A stretch of 64,000 nt of DNA from Nonomuraea solani (lineage in GTDB: Bacteria; Actinomycetota; Actinomycetes; Streptosporangiales; Streptosporangiaceae): contig NZ_FNVT01000008.1 in NCBI RefSeq assembly GCF_900108335.1, positions 310,001 through 374,000 on the forward strand, read 5' to 3'. The notes below the pieces were generated by a model. The model was not told where the DNA came from. It did not search any database and was given only the letters and a program-made list of their open reading frames with translations. Made by a program: the position numbers and the translations under genes. Shown piece by piece: positions 33,338 to 40,386 of this stretch (position 1 is the first letter of the stretch; each line of letters opens with the position of its first letter).

Positions 33338-33601
33338 TCAGGTGTTCAGGCCGTCGGGCAGACCGCGTTGGACGGCCTGGACGATCTCCCGGTGGAGCCG
33401 GGGCCCGGAGTCGGCGGGGCCCAGTGGGCTGCCCTCGACCTCGTACCATTCGTCGGCGTCCACGTACTGGATCCGTACCGTCACGCGGTCGTGCGCGACC
33501 TCGGTCCGCACCGTCACCTCGCCGGTGACGACGCCGGCCTCGGCCGTCATCACGCCGCCGGGACCGGCGACGACGCTGCTGTCACTCACCGTCGGAGACA
33601 T
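33338..33601 (-). CDS. Small acidic hypothetical protein coupled to the HNH gene
   Basis: An 87-residue protein, about twice as many acidic as basic residues, with alternating hydrophobic beta-strand patterns (GEVTVRTEVAHDRVTVRIQYV) and a C-terminal helix (HREIVQAVQRGL). Its ATG at 33601 overlaps the last 20 bases of the HNH gene, giving translational coupling. No known family. An acidic protein coupled to a nuclease gene invites the idea of an inhibitor, but the nuclease appears exported, so this is only a hypothesis. Confidence 0.5.
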   Translation of the reverse strand: MSPTVSDSSVVAGPGGVMTAEAGVVTGEVTVRTEVAHDRVTVRIQYVDADEWYEVEGSPLGPADSGPRLHREIVQAVQRGLPDGLNT

Positions 33602-34256
33602 TGCAGGTCTGCACCATCCTTTCCAGCGCGTCCCGCTCGGCCTCGGTGATCGTGAGCTGGTAGCGGGCCTTGACGTCGATCCAGGCCCGGCTGTAGGTGC
33701 ACCAGTAGTTGCGCCTCGGCGGCCGCCACTGGTCGGGCGACTGGTCGCCCTTCGACCTGTTCGAGGCGGCCGAGACCGCGATGAGCTGCGGCCCCTCCAT
33801 GTCGTTGGCGAACTGCTTGCGCCGGGCGTCGGTCCAGGTGTTCGCGCCGGAGCGCCACGCCTGGGCCAGCGGGACCATGTGGTCGATGTCGAGGGCGGAG
33901 GCGTCGGCCACGTCCTTGCCGTCGTACTCGCTGTGCCAGGTTCCCGAGATCGCGCGGCACTGCTCGTCCTGCTGGACGTCCGTGCCGTCGCGCTCCAGCA
34001 CCAGCTCGCGGGTGTCGCAGGCGTGGCCGCGCTGGGACCAGTGCGAGAAGCGGGCCCGGCTGTAGCCGGTCATCGGGCGTGGTTCGGCGACGACCAGGTC
34101 GTGCAGCTGCACGAACGCGGTCGTGGCGGACATGGCGGGCGGGAGTTCCGCCGGGGAGACGGCGGTCGCGCTCGCGGCCGGAACCAGGGCCAGGCAGGAC
34201 ATGGTCGCGGCCGTCGCTGCGCACGAAGGCCATGATCGCAATGAGAGCATGGCCAA
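33582..34256 (-). CDS. Secreted HNH-family nuclease (DUF1524-like)
   Basis: A 224-residue protein. The N-terminal stretch (positively charged start, hydrophobic core AATAATMSCLALVPA, AxA-like cleavage after PAASA) is a Sec signal peptide. The catalytic motif is DIDHMVPLAQAW, and the downstream residues (AVSAASNRSKGDQSPDQW then YWCTYSRAWIDVK) match the DUF1524/GmrSD-C family of extracellular HNH nucleases found in Streptomyces and relatives. Cleaves DNA in the growth medium for nutrient recovery in known examples. It is the first gene of a two-gene overlap with the small acidic ORF. Confidence 0.88.
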   Translation of the reverse strand: MAMLSLRSWPSCAATAATMSCLALVPAASATAVSPAELPPAMSATTAFVQLHDLVVAEPRPMTGYSRARFSHWSQRGHACDTRELVLERDGTDVQQDEQCRAISGTWHSEYDGKDVADASALDIDHMVPLAQAWRSGANTWTDARRKQFANDMEGPQLIAVSAASNRSKGDQSPDQWRPPRRNYWCTYSRAWIDVKARYQLTITEAERDALERMVQTCNVSDGE

Positions 34257-34334
34257 CGACTAACAGCGGCAATCACGCTGAGTAATCGACCCTGGCGTGT
34301 CCTGTCACTTGGAGTGACTGAATTGGAGCTCCGT

Positions 34335-35213
34335 TTACGCGGTCCCGGAGAGGCGCTCCACCCCGCGCAGCAGCGCCGAGTGGTCGAGCCCGCCGTCGCC
34401 GGTGGCGTTCGCCGACGCGACGAGCTGGGCCACCAGCGCGCCGAGCGGCAGCACGACACCGGCCTCACGGGCGGCCGAGGTGACGATGCCCATGTCCTTG
34501 TGGTGCAGCTCGACGCGGAAGCCGGGCTCGAAGGAGTGGGTCAGCATGTTGGCGCGCTTCTGCGCCAGCACGGCCGATCCGGCCAGGCCGCCGCCCAGCA
34601 CGTCGAGCGCCGCCTCCAGATCGACCCCGTACGCCCGCAGGAACACCACGGCCTCGGCCAGCGCCTCGATGTTCGCCGCCACGATGAGCTGGTTGGCGGC
34701 CTTGACCGTCTGCCCCGAGCCGCTCGGCCCGACGTGGACCACGGTCTTGCCGACCGCGTCGAAAATGGGCCTGGCCGCCTCGAAGGCGTCACCGTCGCCG
34801 CCCACCATGATCGACAGGGCCGCGTTCCTGGCGCCCGCCTCCCCGCCCGACACGGGGGCGTCGAGGTAGCGCAGGCCGCGCCGGGATGCCTCCGCCGCCA
34901 GCTCGCGCGTGACGTCGGGGCGGATCGAGGAGAAGTCGATGATCAGCGTGCCGGGGGCGGCGTGCGCGAACACGCCGTCGTCACCGGTCAGCACGTCCTG
35001 GACGTCGGAGGAGTCGGGCACCATGAGCGCGACGACCTCCGCGCCCGGCACGGCGCCGGCGATCGACTCCGCCACCCGGCCGCCGGCCGCCGCCAGCGGC
35101 TTGGCCTTCTCGGGCGTGCGGTTGTAGCCGGTCACGGTGTGCCCGGCGTTGACCAGGTGCACGGCCATGGGGCCGCCCATGATGCCGAGGCCGATGAAGG
35201 CGATGGTGCTCAC
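34335..35213 (-). CDS. glxR: 2-hydroxy-3-oxopropionate reductase (tartronate semialdehyde reductase)
   Basis: A 292-residue beta-hydroxyacid dehydrogenase. The NAD-binding fold begins TIAFIGLGIMGGPMA; substrate-binding residues lie in DAPVSGGEAGA; the catalytic lysine is in GQTVKAANQL. In the glyoxylate route it reduces tartronate semialdehyde to D-glycerate. Its start overlaps the stop of the hydroxypyruvate isomerase gene by 4 bp, and a GntR regulator is encoded upstream of both. The carboligase gene (gcl) is not in the window. Confidence 0.9.
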   Translation of the reverse strand: MSTIAFIGLGIMGGPMAVHLVNAGHTVTGYNRTPEKAKPLAAAGGRVAESIAGAVPGAEVVALMVPDSSDVQDVLTGDDGVFAHAAPGTLIIDFSSIRPDVTRELAAEASRRGLRYLDAPVSGGEAGARNAALSIMVGGDGDAFEAARPIFDAVGKTVVHVGPSGSGQTVKAANQLIVAANIEALAEAVVFLRAYGVDLEAALDVLGGGLAGSAVLAQKRANMLTHSFEPGFRVELHHKDMGIVTSAAREAGVVLPLGALVAQLVASANATGDGGLDHSALLRGVERLSGTA

Positions 35214-36004
35214 GTGGACATTCCTCCTCTGCCGGCCCGGGGCAGCCAGTCGAAGGCGCCAGGGCCCTCCGACCGGTATTCGAGGCCGATATATCCGTCA
35301 TATCCGGTGGCGTGCAGGTCGTCGATCCACTGCCGCAGCGGCAGCTCGCCCGTACCGGGGGCGCCCCTGCCCGGGGAGTCGGCGATCTGTACGTGAGCGA
35401 CGCGCGATGCGTGCCGCTCGATGACGGCGGCCACGTCGTCGCCGTTGACCGCCAGGTGGTAGAAGTCGGCCAGCAGCCCCACATTGGGCACGTGACCCAG
35501 CCGGTCGAGCACGGCCACGGCGTCGGCCGCGGTCAGCAGGGGGTAGCGGGGCGCGCCGCTGACCGGCTCGATCAGCACCGTGCCCGGCACACCGTGCGCG
35601 CAGGCCGCGAGCATCTCGGCGGCCAGGTCGTCCTGCTCCTCGGCGGCCACGCCCTCGATCCGGTTGCCGTAGAGGGCGTTGAACGCCCGGCAGCCGAGGC
35701 GTTCGCCGATGGCCGCGACCACGGGGATGTTGTCGAGCAGCTCGCCCGACCGCCCGGGCCACGACACCAGGCCGCGGTCGCCGCCCGGCATGTCACCGGC
35801 GAAGAAGTTGAGCCCGGTGAGCCGGACCCCCGCCTCCTCGACCGCGCGCACGAACGCGTCCACGTCACGGTCGGCGGGGACCGCCACCGGCCACGGCCAC
35901 CAGAACTCGACGGCGGTGAACCCGTCGGCCGCCGCCGCGGCCGGGCGTTCGAGCACGGGCAGGCCGGTGTAGAGGATGGAGCAGTTGACGGTCCACTTGG
36001 TCAC
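35210..36004 (-). CDS. hyi: Hydroxypyruvate isomerase (Hyi/OtnI family)
   Basis: A 264-residue TIM-barrel sugar isomerase. N-terminal WTVNCSILYTGLPVLERPAAA and GFTAVEFWWPW, then NFFAGDMPGGDRGLVSWPG, FNALYGNR and TVLIEPVSG, GLLADFYHL and HVQIADSPGRGAPGTGEL all fit the Hyi group (converts hydroxypyruvate and tartronate semialdehyde). The metal-binding glutamates are in VLIEP and GLEYRSEG. Overlaps the glxR gene by 4 bp and the GntR stop by 4 bp, so the three genes form one operon. Confidence 0.92.
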   Translation of the reverse strand: MTKWTVNCSILYTGLPVLERPAAAAADGFTAVEFWWPWPVAVPADRDVDAFVRAVEEAGVRLTGLNFFAGDMPGGDRGLVSWPGRSGELLDNIPVVAAIGERLGCRAFNALYGNRIEGVAAEEQDDLAAEMLAACAHGVPGTVLIEPVSGAPRYPLLTAADAVAVLDRLGHVPNVGLLADFYHLAVNGDDVAAVIERHASRVAHVQIADSPGRGAPGTGELPLRQWIDDLHATGYDGYIGLEYRSEGPGAFDWLPRAGRGGMST

Positions 36005-36687
36005 GTGGGGGCCTCTTCCGATCGTTCGCGGCGGAGCTGGCCGAGCAGACGGCTCTGTGCCTGGTCGAGATGGTGGGCCAGACGGTGCTGGGCCCGCTCG
36101 GGGTCGCCGTCGCCGATGGCCTTGAGGATGTCGTCGTGCTCGTGCACCACGTTCATCGGGTGTGTGGTGCGATGGGCCTGGAACTGGCCCATCGTGAGAT
36201 GCACCTCGCCGAGGATCACCTCGTGCATCCGTGACAGCCGGCGGCTGCCGACGGCGGCGACCAGCGCGGAGTGGAAGGCGATGTCGGCCTCGACCTGGCT
36301 GGCGAAGGCCATGTCGCCGGCCGCCGCCTTCATCGCCGCCTGCGCGCGCACGGCCTCCACGGGCACCGTGCCCGTGCGGGCCAGCGTCGCGACGGCCGCG
36401 CGCTCGACCGTCTCACGGCTGAAGTAGAGGTCGCGGATGTCCTCCTCGTCCAGTTTCGGGACGACGGCGGTCTTGTGCGTGGTGCGGCGTAGCAGCCCGA
36501 GGGCGGTGAGCCGTTCGAGGCACGCCTTCGCGGTCGGGCGGGCGACACTGTATTCGTTCGCGATGCGGATCTCGGTGAGCTTCTCCCCTGGGGCGATCTC
36601 GCCGTTGACGATGCGCTTGCGTACGGACTCGTAGAGCGCCTCCGTCAGAGATGACGGTCCGAGAGAAAAGCTGGTCTGGCCGTCCAC
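36001..36687 (-). CDS. GntR-family (FadR-type) regulator of the glyoxylate genes
   Basis: A 228-residue regulator. The winged helix is about residues 10-75 (LTEALYESVRKRIVNGEIAPG, then ANEYSVARPTAKACLERLTALGLLRR), followed by an FCD helical effector domain (ETVERAAVATLAR, then ADIAFHSALVAAV and a metal-binding His triad). I start at the GTG at 36687 because GGAGG lies six bases upstream; a far-upstream TTG frame is less likely. The effector may be glyoxylate or a related acid. The neighbouring AGTATACT box (36723-36730) is its probable operator. Confidence 0.9.
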   Translation of the reverse strand: MDGQTSFSLGPSSLTEALYESVRKRIVNGEIAPGEKLTEIRIANEYSVARPTAKACLERLTALGLLRRTTHKTAVVPKLDEEDIRDLYFSRETVERAAVATLARTGTVPVEAVRAQAAMKAAAGDMAFASQVEADIAFHSALVAAVGSRRLSRMHEVILGEVHLTMGQFQAHRTTHPMNVVHEHDDILKAIGDGDPERAQHRLAHHLDQAQSRLLGQLRRERSEEAPT

Positions 36688-36722
36688 GGAACTCCTCCCT
36701 AGATCGCCAAAATCGTCAGACA

Positions 36723-36730
36723 AGTATACT
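36723..36730. promoter_or_regulatory. GntR-type operator core upstream of the regulator
   Basis: AGTATACT is an 8-bp palindrome within an AT-rich stretch (CAAGTATACTAGTCCACTC) 36-43 bp upstream of the GntR start. TATAC cores are common in FadR-type GntR operators, so autoregulation is plausible. Confidence 0.45.
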
Positions 36731-36811
36731 AGTCCACTCAATACTCGGCGGACTTGCCAATGACAGCGAAACAGGGCGTGGAACGGGCGGCGGCTCGACG
36801 TCGCGAGCTAA

Positions 36812-37435
36812 TTAGCGGGGGTTCGCGGTCAGCGCGAGACTGCCGGGAAGGGCGGCGATGGCGTCGCGGACCCGGGCGATGAGCTGCTGTTTGTCCGGCT
36901 CACCCGGCCCGAGGGCCCAGCCGTCGAGCGCGTGGTGCCAGGCGGCGACCAGCATGTCGCCCGCGAGGCGGGGGCGGGCGTCGGCGGGCAGGTCGAGCCG
37001 GTCGTGCAGGACCTCCAGCAGCGCGCGCATGGTGCTGTCGCAGAAGTGCAGGCTGTGCGCGTTGATCGACGGGGCGCTCTCCGAGAGGCGATAGCTCAGC
37101 AGGGCCCGGCCCGCCCACGCCTCGTCGGCCACCCGGTCGAGCGCGGCCAGCAGGCTGGCCTCCATCAGCTCCACCAGCCGCCGGCCGTCGGCCTCCGCCT
37201 CCTTCAGCTCTTCGAGGAAGGCGCGCCACATGTCTTCGAGGGGCGCCATCGCGACGTCTTCCTTGCTGGCGAAATAGCGGAAGAAGGTGCGCTTGGACAC
37301 CTCCACCTCGTCACAGAGCTCGTCCAGGGTGACCCCGCCGAAGCCGCGCTCGCCGAACAGGGCGAGGGCCGTGTCGATCAGCGCCTGCCGGGTCCGCTGC
37401 TTCTTGCGTTCGCGCAGCGGTGAGCTTGTGGTCAT
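36812..37435 (-). CDS. TetR family regulator
   Basis: A 207-residue regulator. HTH residues about 15-60: RQALIDTALALFGERGFGGVTL, then LCDEVEVSKRTFFRYFASKEDV. The C-terminal ligand domain (65-190) belongs to the TetR_C_7-like/SCO-type group. It is transcribed away from the quinone-reductase-like gene at 37532; the 96-bp gap contains three GCCACT boxes that are likely its operators. Typical of genes that sense electrophiles or quinones (inference from the divergent reductase). Confidence 0.9.
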   Translation of the reverse strand: MTTSSPLRERKKQRTRQALIDTALALFGERGFGGVTLDELCDEVEVSKRTFFRYFASKEDVAMAPLEDMWRAFLEELKEAEADGRRLVELMEASLLAALDRVADEAWAGRALLSYRLSESAPSINAHSLHFCDSTMRALLEVLHDRLDLPADARPRLAGDMLVAAWHHALDGWALGPGEPDKQQLIARVRDAIAALPGSLALTANPR

Positions 37436-37462
37436 GGCGATCAGCGTAGCGCAGCGGCAAAC

Positions 37463-37508
37463 GCCACTTGCACGCTTTCGCCACTCAGTGGCATAAATAG
37501 GGAGCCAC
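37463..37508. promoter_or_regulatory. TetR operator region with three GCCACT boxes
   Basis: GCCACT occurs at 37463, 37480 and about 37503; the middle one is part of the perfect palindrome GCCACTCAGTGGC (37480-37492). The set lies between the two divergent start codons and should be bound by the TetR protein. Confidence 0.6.
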
Positions 37509-37531
37509 TACCTCCTTGAAAGGTGTCGCTC

Positions 37532-38473
37532 ATGCGTGCCCTGCTCGTCGATCACTCCACCGCCTCCGGCCTCCGCCTGAGCGAGGCTCCCGATCCCGAT
37601 CCCGCGCCGCACCAGGCGCTGGTCAGGGTGAGCGCCACGTCGCTCAACTTCGGCGAGGTCATGCACCTCGTCGCGGAGGCTCCCGACGGCACGGTGCCGG
37701 GCTGGGACGCGGCGGGCGTGGTCGAGCGCGCGGCGGCCGACGGCTCGGGCCCGCCCGCCGGGACGCCGGTGATCACCCTCGGCTGGGACGGCGCCTGGGC
37801 GGAGCTGCGGGCCGTGAACACCGCCGTGCTCGGCGTCGTCCCCGCGGGCGCCGATCCCGGGGCGATCAGCACCATTCCGGTGGCGGGCGCCAGCGCCCTG
37901 CGCGCGCTGCGCCGGATCGGGCCGCTGATGGGCAGGCGGGTGCTGGTGACGGGGGCCACCGGCGGCGTCGGCCGGTACGCCGTGCAGCTCGCGCGCCTCG
38001 GCGGCGCCCACGTCCTGGCCTCGACCGGTGACCCGGACCGGCACGGTGAGACGCTGCGGGCACTGGGCGCCCATGAGGTGATCGCGCACCCCGAGCTGGC
38101 GGACGGGCCGGTGGACGGGCCAGTGGACGGAGTGGTGGACAACGTCGGGGGCGCCCAGCTCGTGGCGGCGTTCGGGCGGCTGGCGCCGTACGGGACGCTG
38201 GTCGCCGTCGGGCACGGGACGGGTGAGCCGGAGACGTTCCCGTTCGGCGCGCTCTTCGGCGACAACGGCCGGCACGAGCGCTCGATCGTCACCTTCTACC
38301 TGCTGGACGGCACGGACCTCGTCCCCGACCTGACCTGGCTCGCCGGGCGCGTCGCCGCGGGCGACCTCGACCCGGGGATCTCCTGGCGGGGCGACTGGAA
38401 GGAGGCCGACGAGGCCGTGCTCGCCCTGCGCGAACGCCGCCTGCACGGCAAGGCCGTCCTGGACCTGATTTGA
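37532..38473 (+). CDS. MDR-family zinc-less quinone oxidoreductase
   Basis: A 313-residue member of the medium-chain dehydrogenase/reductase superfamily. The N-terminal GroES-like domain (RALLVDHSTASGLRLSEAP, VRVSATSLNFGEV) lacks zinc-ligand cysteines, and the Rossmann site is VLVTGATGGVGRYAVQLARLGG (cited by GATGGVG). NADPH-dependent reduction of a quinone or enone is the family chemistry. The ATG at 37532 has GAAAGG eight bases before it. The divergent TetR gene probably represses it. The next gene encodes a related enzyme. Confidence 0.85.
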   Translation: MRALLVDHSTASGLRLSEAPDPDPAPHQALVRVSATSLNFGEVMHLVAEAPDGTVPGWDAAGVVERAAADGSGPPAGTPVITLGWDGAWAELRAVNTAVLGVVPAGADPGAISTIPVAGASALRALRRIGPLMGRRVLVTGATGGVGRYAVQLARLGGAHVLASTGDPDRHGETLRALGAHEVIAHPELADGPVDGPVDGVVDNVGGAQLVAAFGRLAPYGTLVAVGHGTGEPETFPFGALFGDNGRHERSIVTFYLLDGTDLVPDLTWLAGRVAAGDLDPGISWRGDWKEADEAVLALRERRLHGKAVLDLI

Positions 38474-38534
38474 CATCAAGTTTAGTTGAGGTTGCAAGCT
38501 CGAAGGAGTTGACCGCGACCCCTGGGAGAACATC

Positions 38535-39512
38535 ATGCACGCCGTCGTCCTGCACGCCTTCGGCCCCGCCGAGAACCTGCGCTACGAGAGCGTCCCCGAC
38601 CCCGAGCCCGGCCCCGGCCAGGTGCGCATCGCCGTCAAGGCGGCCGGCGTGCACCTGGTGGAGACGTGGCTGCGCGCGGGCGTGAAGAGTGACACGCTGC
38701 CGCCGCTGCCCGAGCTGCCGTCGATCTTCGGTGGCGAGGTGGCCGGACGGGTGGACGCCGTGGGACCCGGCGTGGATCCCGCCTGGATCGGGCGCGGCGT
38801 CGTGACCTCCGGCGGCCGGCCGGGCGGGTACGCCGAACTCGCCGTCGCCGACGTGGACTCCCTGCACCGGCTGCCCGCCGGCGTGGGCTACGAGACGGCC
38901 GTCGCCATGATCGTCACCGGCGTCACCGCCCTGTCGTTCCTGGACGTGGCCGAGCTGACCTCCTCCGACGTCGTCCTGGTGACCTCGGCCGCGGGCGGGG
39001 TCGGCCGCCTGGTCGTCCAGTACGCCCGCGGCCTCGGCGCCCAGGTGATCGGCGCCGCCGGCGGCCCCGCCAAGGTGGCGGCCGTCCGCGAACTCGGCGC
39101 CGACCTGGCCGTCGACTACGACGAGCCCGGCTGGGAGCGGGCCCTGGCCGAACGGCTGGGCGGCCGCAAGGTCACCGCCGTGCTCGACGGCGTGGGCGGC
39201 GGCAAGGCGCGGGCCGCGTTCGACCTGCTCGCCGACGGCGGCCGGTTCGTCAGCATCGGCAACGCCTCCCAGCAGCCCGCCGAGCCGGACGCGGAGACGC
39301 TCAAGCAGCGAAACCTGACCGTGGTCAACGCCCTGATGATCCTGATCGGGCGGCCGGAGGACCGGCCCGCGTACGAGGTCAAGGCCCTGGCGGCGGCCGC
39401 CGAGGGCAGGCTGGTGCCGGCCGTGCAGACGTTCCCGCTGGCCCAGGCCGCGGACGCGCACGCCGCCCTGGAGGACCGGCGGACGACGGGCAAGGTCATC
39501 CTGGTCCCGTAG
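38535..39512 (+). CDS. MDR-family NADPH:quinone reductase
   Basis: A 325-residue MDR enzyme resembling QOR. It begins MHAVVLHAFGPAENLRYE, and has the Rossmann phrase VLVTSAAGGVGRLVVQYAR (SAAGGVG) and VTAVLDGVGG for cofactor specificity. No zinc ligands. It is 61 bp after the previous MDR gene and could share control by the same TetR, or have its own promoter. The C-terminus overlaps the convergent methyltransferase gene by 17 bp. Confidence 0.9.
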   Translation: MHAVVLHAFGPAENLRYESVPDPEPGPGQVRIAVKAAGVHLVETWLRAGVKSDTLPPLPELPSIFGGEVAGRVDAVGPGVDPAWIGRGVVTSGGRPGGYAELAVADVDSLHRLPAGVGYETAVAMIVTGVTALSFLDVAELTSSDVVLVTSAAGGVGRLVVQYARGLGAQVIGAAGGPAKVAAVRELGADLAVDYDEPGWERALAERLGGRKVTAVLDGVGGGKARAAFDLLADGGRFVSIGNASQQPAEPDAETLKQRNLTVVNALMILIGRPEDRPAYEVKALAAAAEGRLVPAVQTFPLAQAADAHAALEDRRTTGKVILVP

Positions 39513-40269
39513 GCCGGCAGGTGAACGCGTACCGCTGCCGGTCCGCGTGGTAGGAGGAGCCGGTGATCTCGAAACCGGCCTCGGTGAGCCGGTCCTTCAA
39601 CTGCGCGGGCGTGAACGGCTGGAACTCGATGGGGTAGCGCCGGTGGGTGAAGCCGCCGTCCGGGCGCACGAGAAGGAGCACGATCTCGGCCAGGCACGGC
39701 TCGCCGAACCGCTCGGGGATGCTCCAGACGTACACCCAGCAGGAGCGCATGCCGTCCCGCTCGCGCAGTCGCTCACTGGTCACGATGCGGTGGCGTTCGC
39801 GGTAGAGCAGCTCCCAGTTGCGGGAGTCGACGATCAGCGTGCCCGTGGGCGACAGCACCCGTCGCATTCCGGACAGCGCGGCCACCATGGCCTCGTGCGA
39901 GCCGGCGTGCACCAGGGAGTTGCCCAGGCACAGCACCAGCTCGTACGGCCCCGCGACCGGCAGTTCCTCCCAGCGGGCGACCAGCACCTGCACGTCGGCC
40001 GGCAACCGGCGCCTGGCCTCGGCCGCCATGGAGGGGCTGCCGTCCGTGGCCGTCACCTGGAAGCCCGCGTGCGCCAGCGCCATGGCGTCCGTGCCGATGC
40101 CGCACGCGCAGTCGAGCACGGCCGCGCCGGGCGGCAGGGCGCGCACGGCCTCCTGGATCAGCTCGACGTTCTCGACGGAGGTGCCGCCGATCACGCCGGG
40201 GAAGGTCACGATCTCGTCGGGGAAGATCCAGTGGTAGTCGGTGGCCAGGTCGCGGTAGTAGTCCAGCAC
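39496..40269 (-). CDS. SAM-dependent methyltransferase
   Basis: A class I methyltransferase of about 257 residues. It starts near VLDYYRDLATDYHWIFPDE, with the SAM-binding motif VLDCACGIGTDAMALA (about residue 45), the post-I region VTATDGSPSMAAEA, and motif IV LVLCLGNSLVH. The family is similar to glycine/sarcosine N-methyltransferase-type proteins. The GTG at 40269 is a provisional start; the frame stays open upstream through the 24-bp repeats to an ATG at 40383, which would add 38 low-complexity residues. Substrate unknown. Confidence 0.75.
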   Translation of the reverse strand: MLDYYRDLATDYHWIFPDEIVTFPGVIGGTSVENVELIQEAVRALPPGAAVLDCACGIGTDAMALAHAGFQVTATDGSPSMAAEARRRLPADVQVLVARWEELPVAGPYELVLCLGNSLVHAGSHEAMVAALSGMRRVLSPTGTLIVDSRNWELLYRERHRIVTSERLRERDGMRSCWVYVWSIPERFGEPCLAEIVLLLVRPDGGFTHRRYPIEFQPFTPAQLKDRLTEAGFEITGSSYHADRQRYAFTCRPTGPG

Positions 40270-40288
40270 CGCCTGAGCGTCGCACGAC

Positions 40289-40360
40289 CGCCCCGGCCGG
40301 TCCAGACACGAGCGCCCCGGCCGGTCCAGACACGGGCGCCCCGGCCGGTCCGAACACCGC
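40289..40360. repeat. Three 24-bp tandem repeats
   Basis: Copies begin at 40289, 40313 and 40337, with the unit CGCCCCGGCCGGTCCAGACA plus four more bases. The third copy diverges at its end. They lie directly between the methyltransferase and ABC start sites. On the minus strand they would encode a DRPGRxCL octapeptide repeat if the methyltransferase were longer. Confidence 0.85.
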
Positions 40361-40373
40361 CAGGAACGGTCAC

Positions 40374-40379
40374 TAGGGT
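40374..40379 (+). promoter_or_regulatory. Leaderless -10 element of the ABC exporter operon
   Basis: TAGGGT matches TANNNT and ends seven bases before the ATG at 40387. No ribosome site precedes that ATG, so this is a probable leaderless start. Confidence 0.5.
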
Positions 40380-40386
40380 GCATTAC

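Noticed and set aside
40289..40360. CRISPR-like array
   Set aside because: Copies are contiguous with no spacers and no cas genes exist in the window; it is a minisatellite.
39547..40386. Upstream extension of the first ABC exporter frame
   Set aside because: The extension reads through the antisense of the methyltransferase gene; the ATG at 40387 with a leaderless -10 element fits ABC exporter N-termini.
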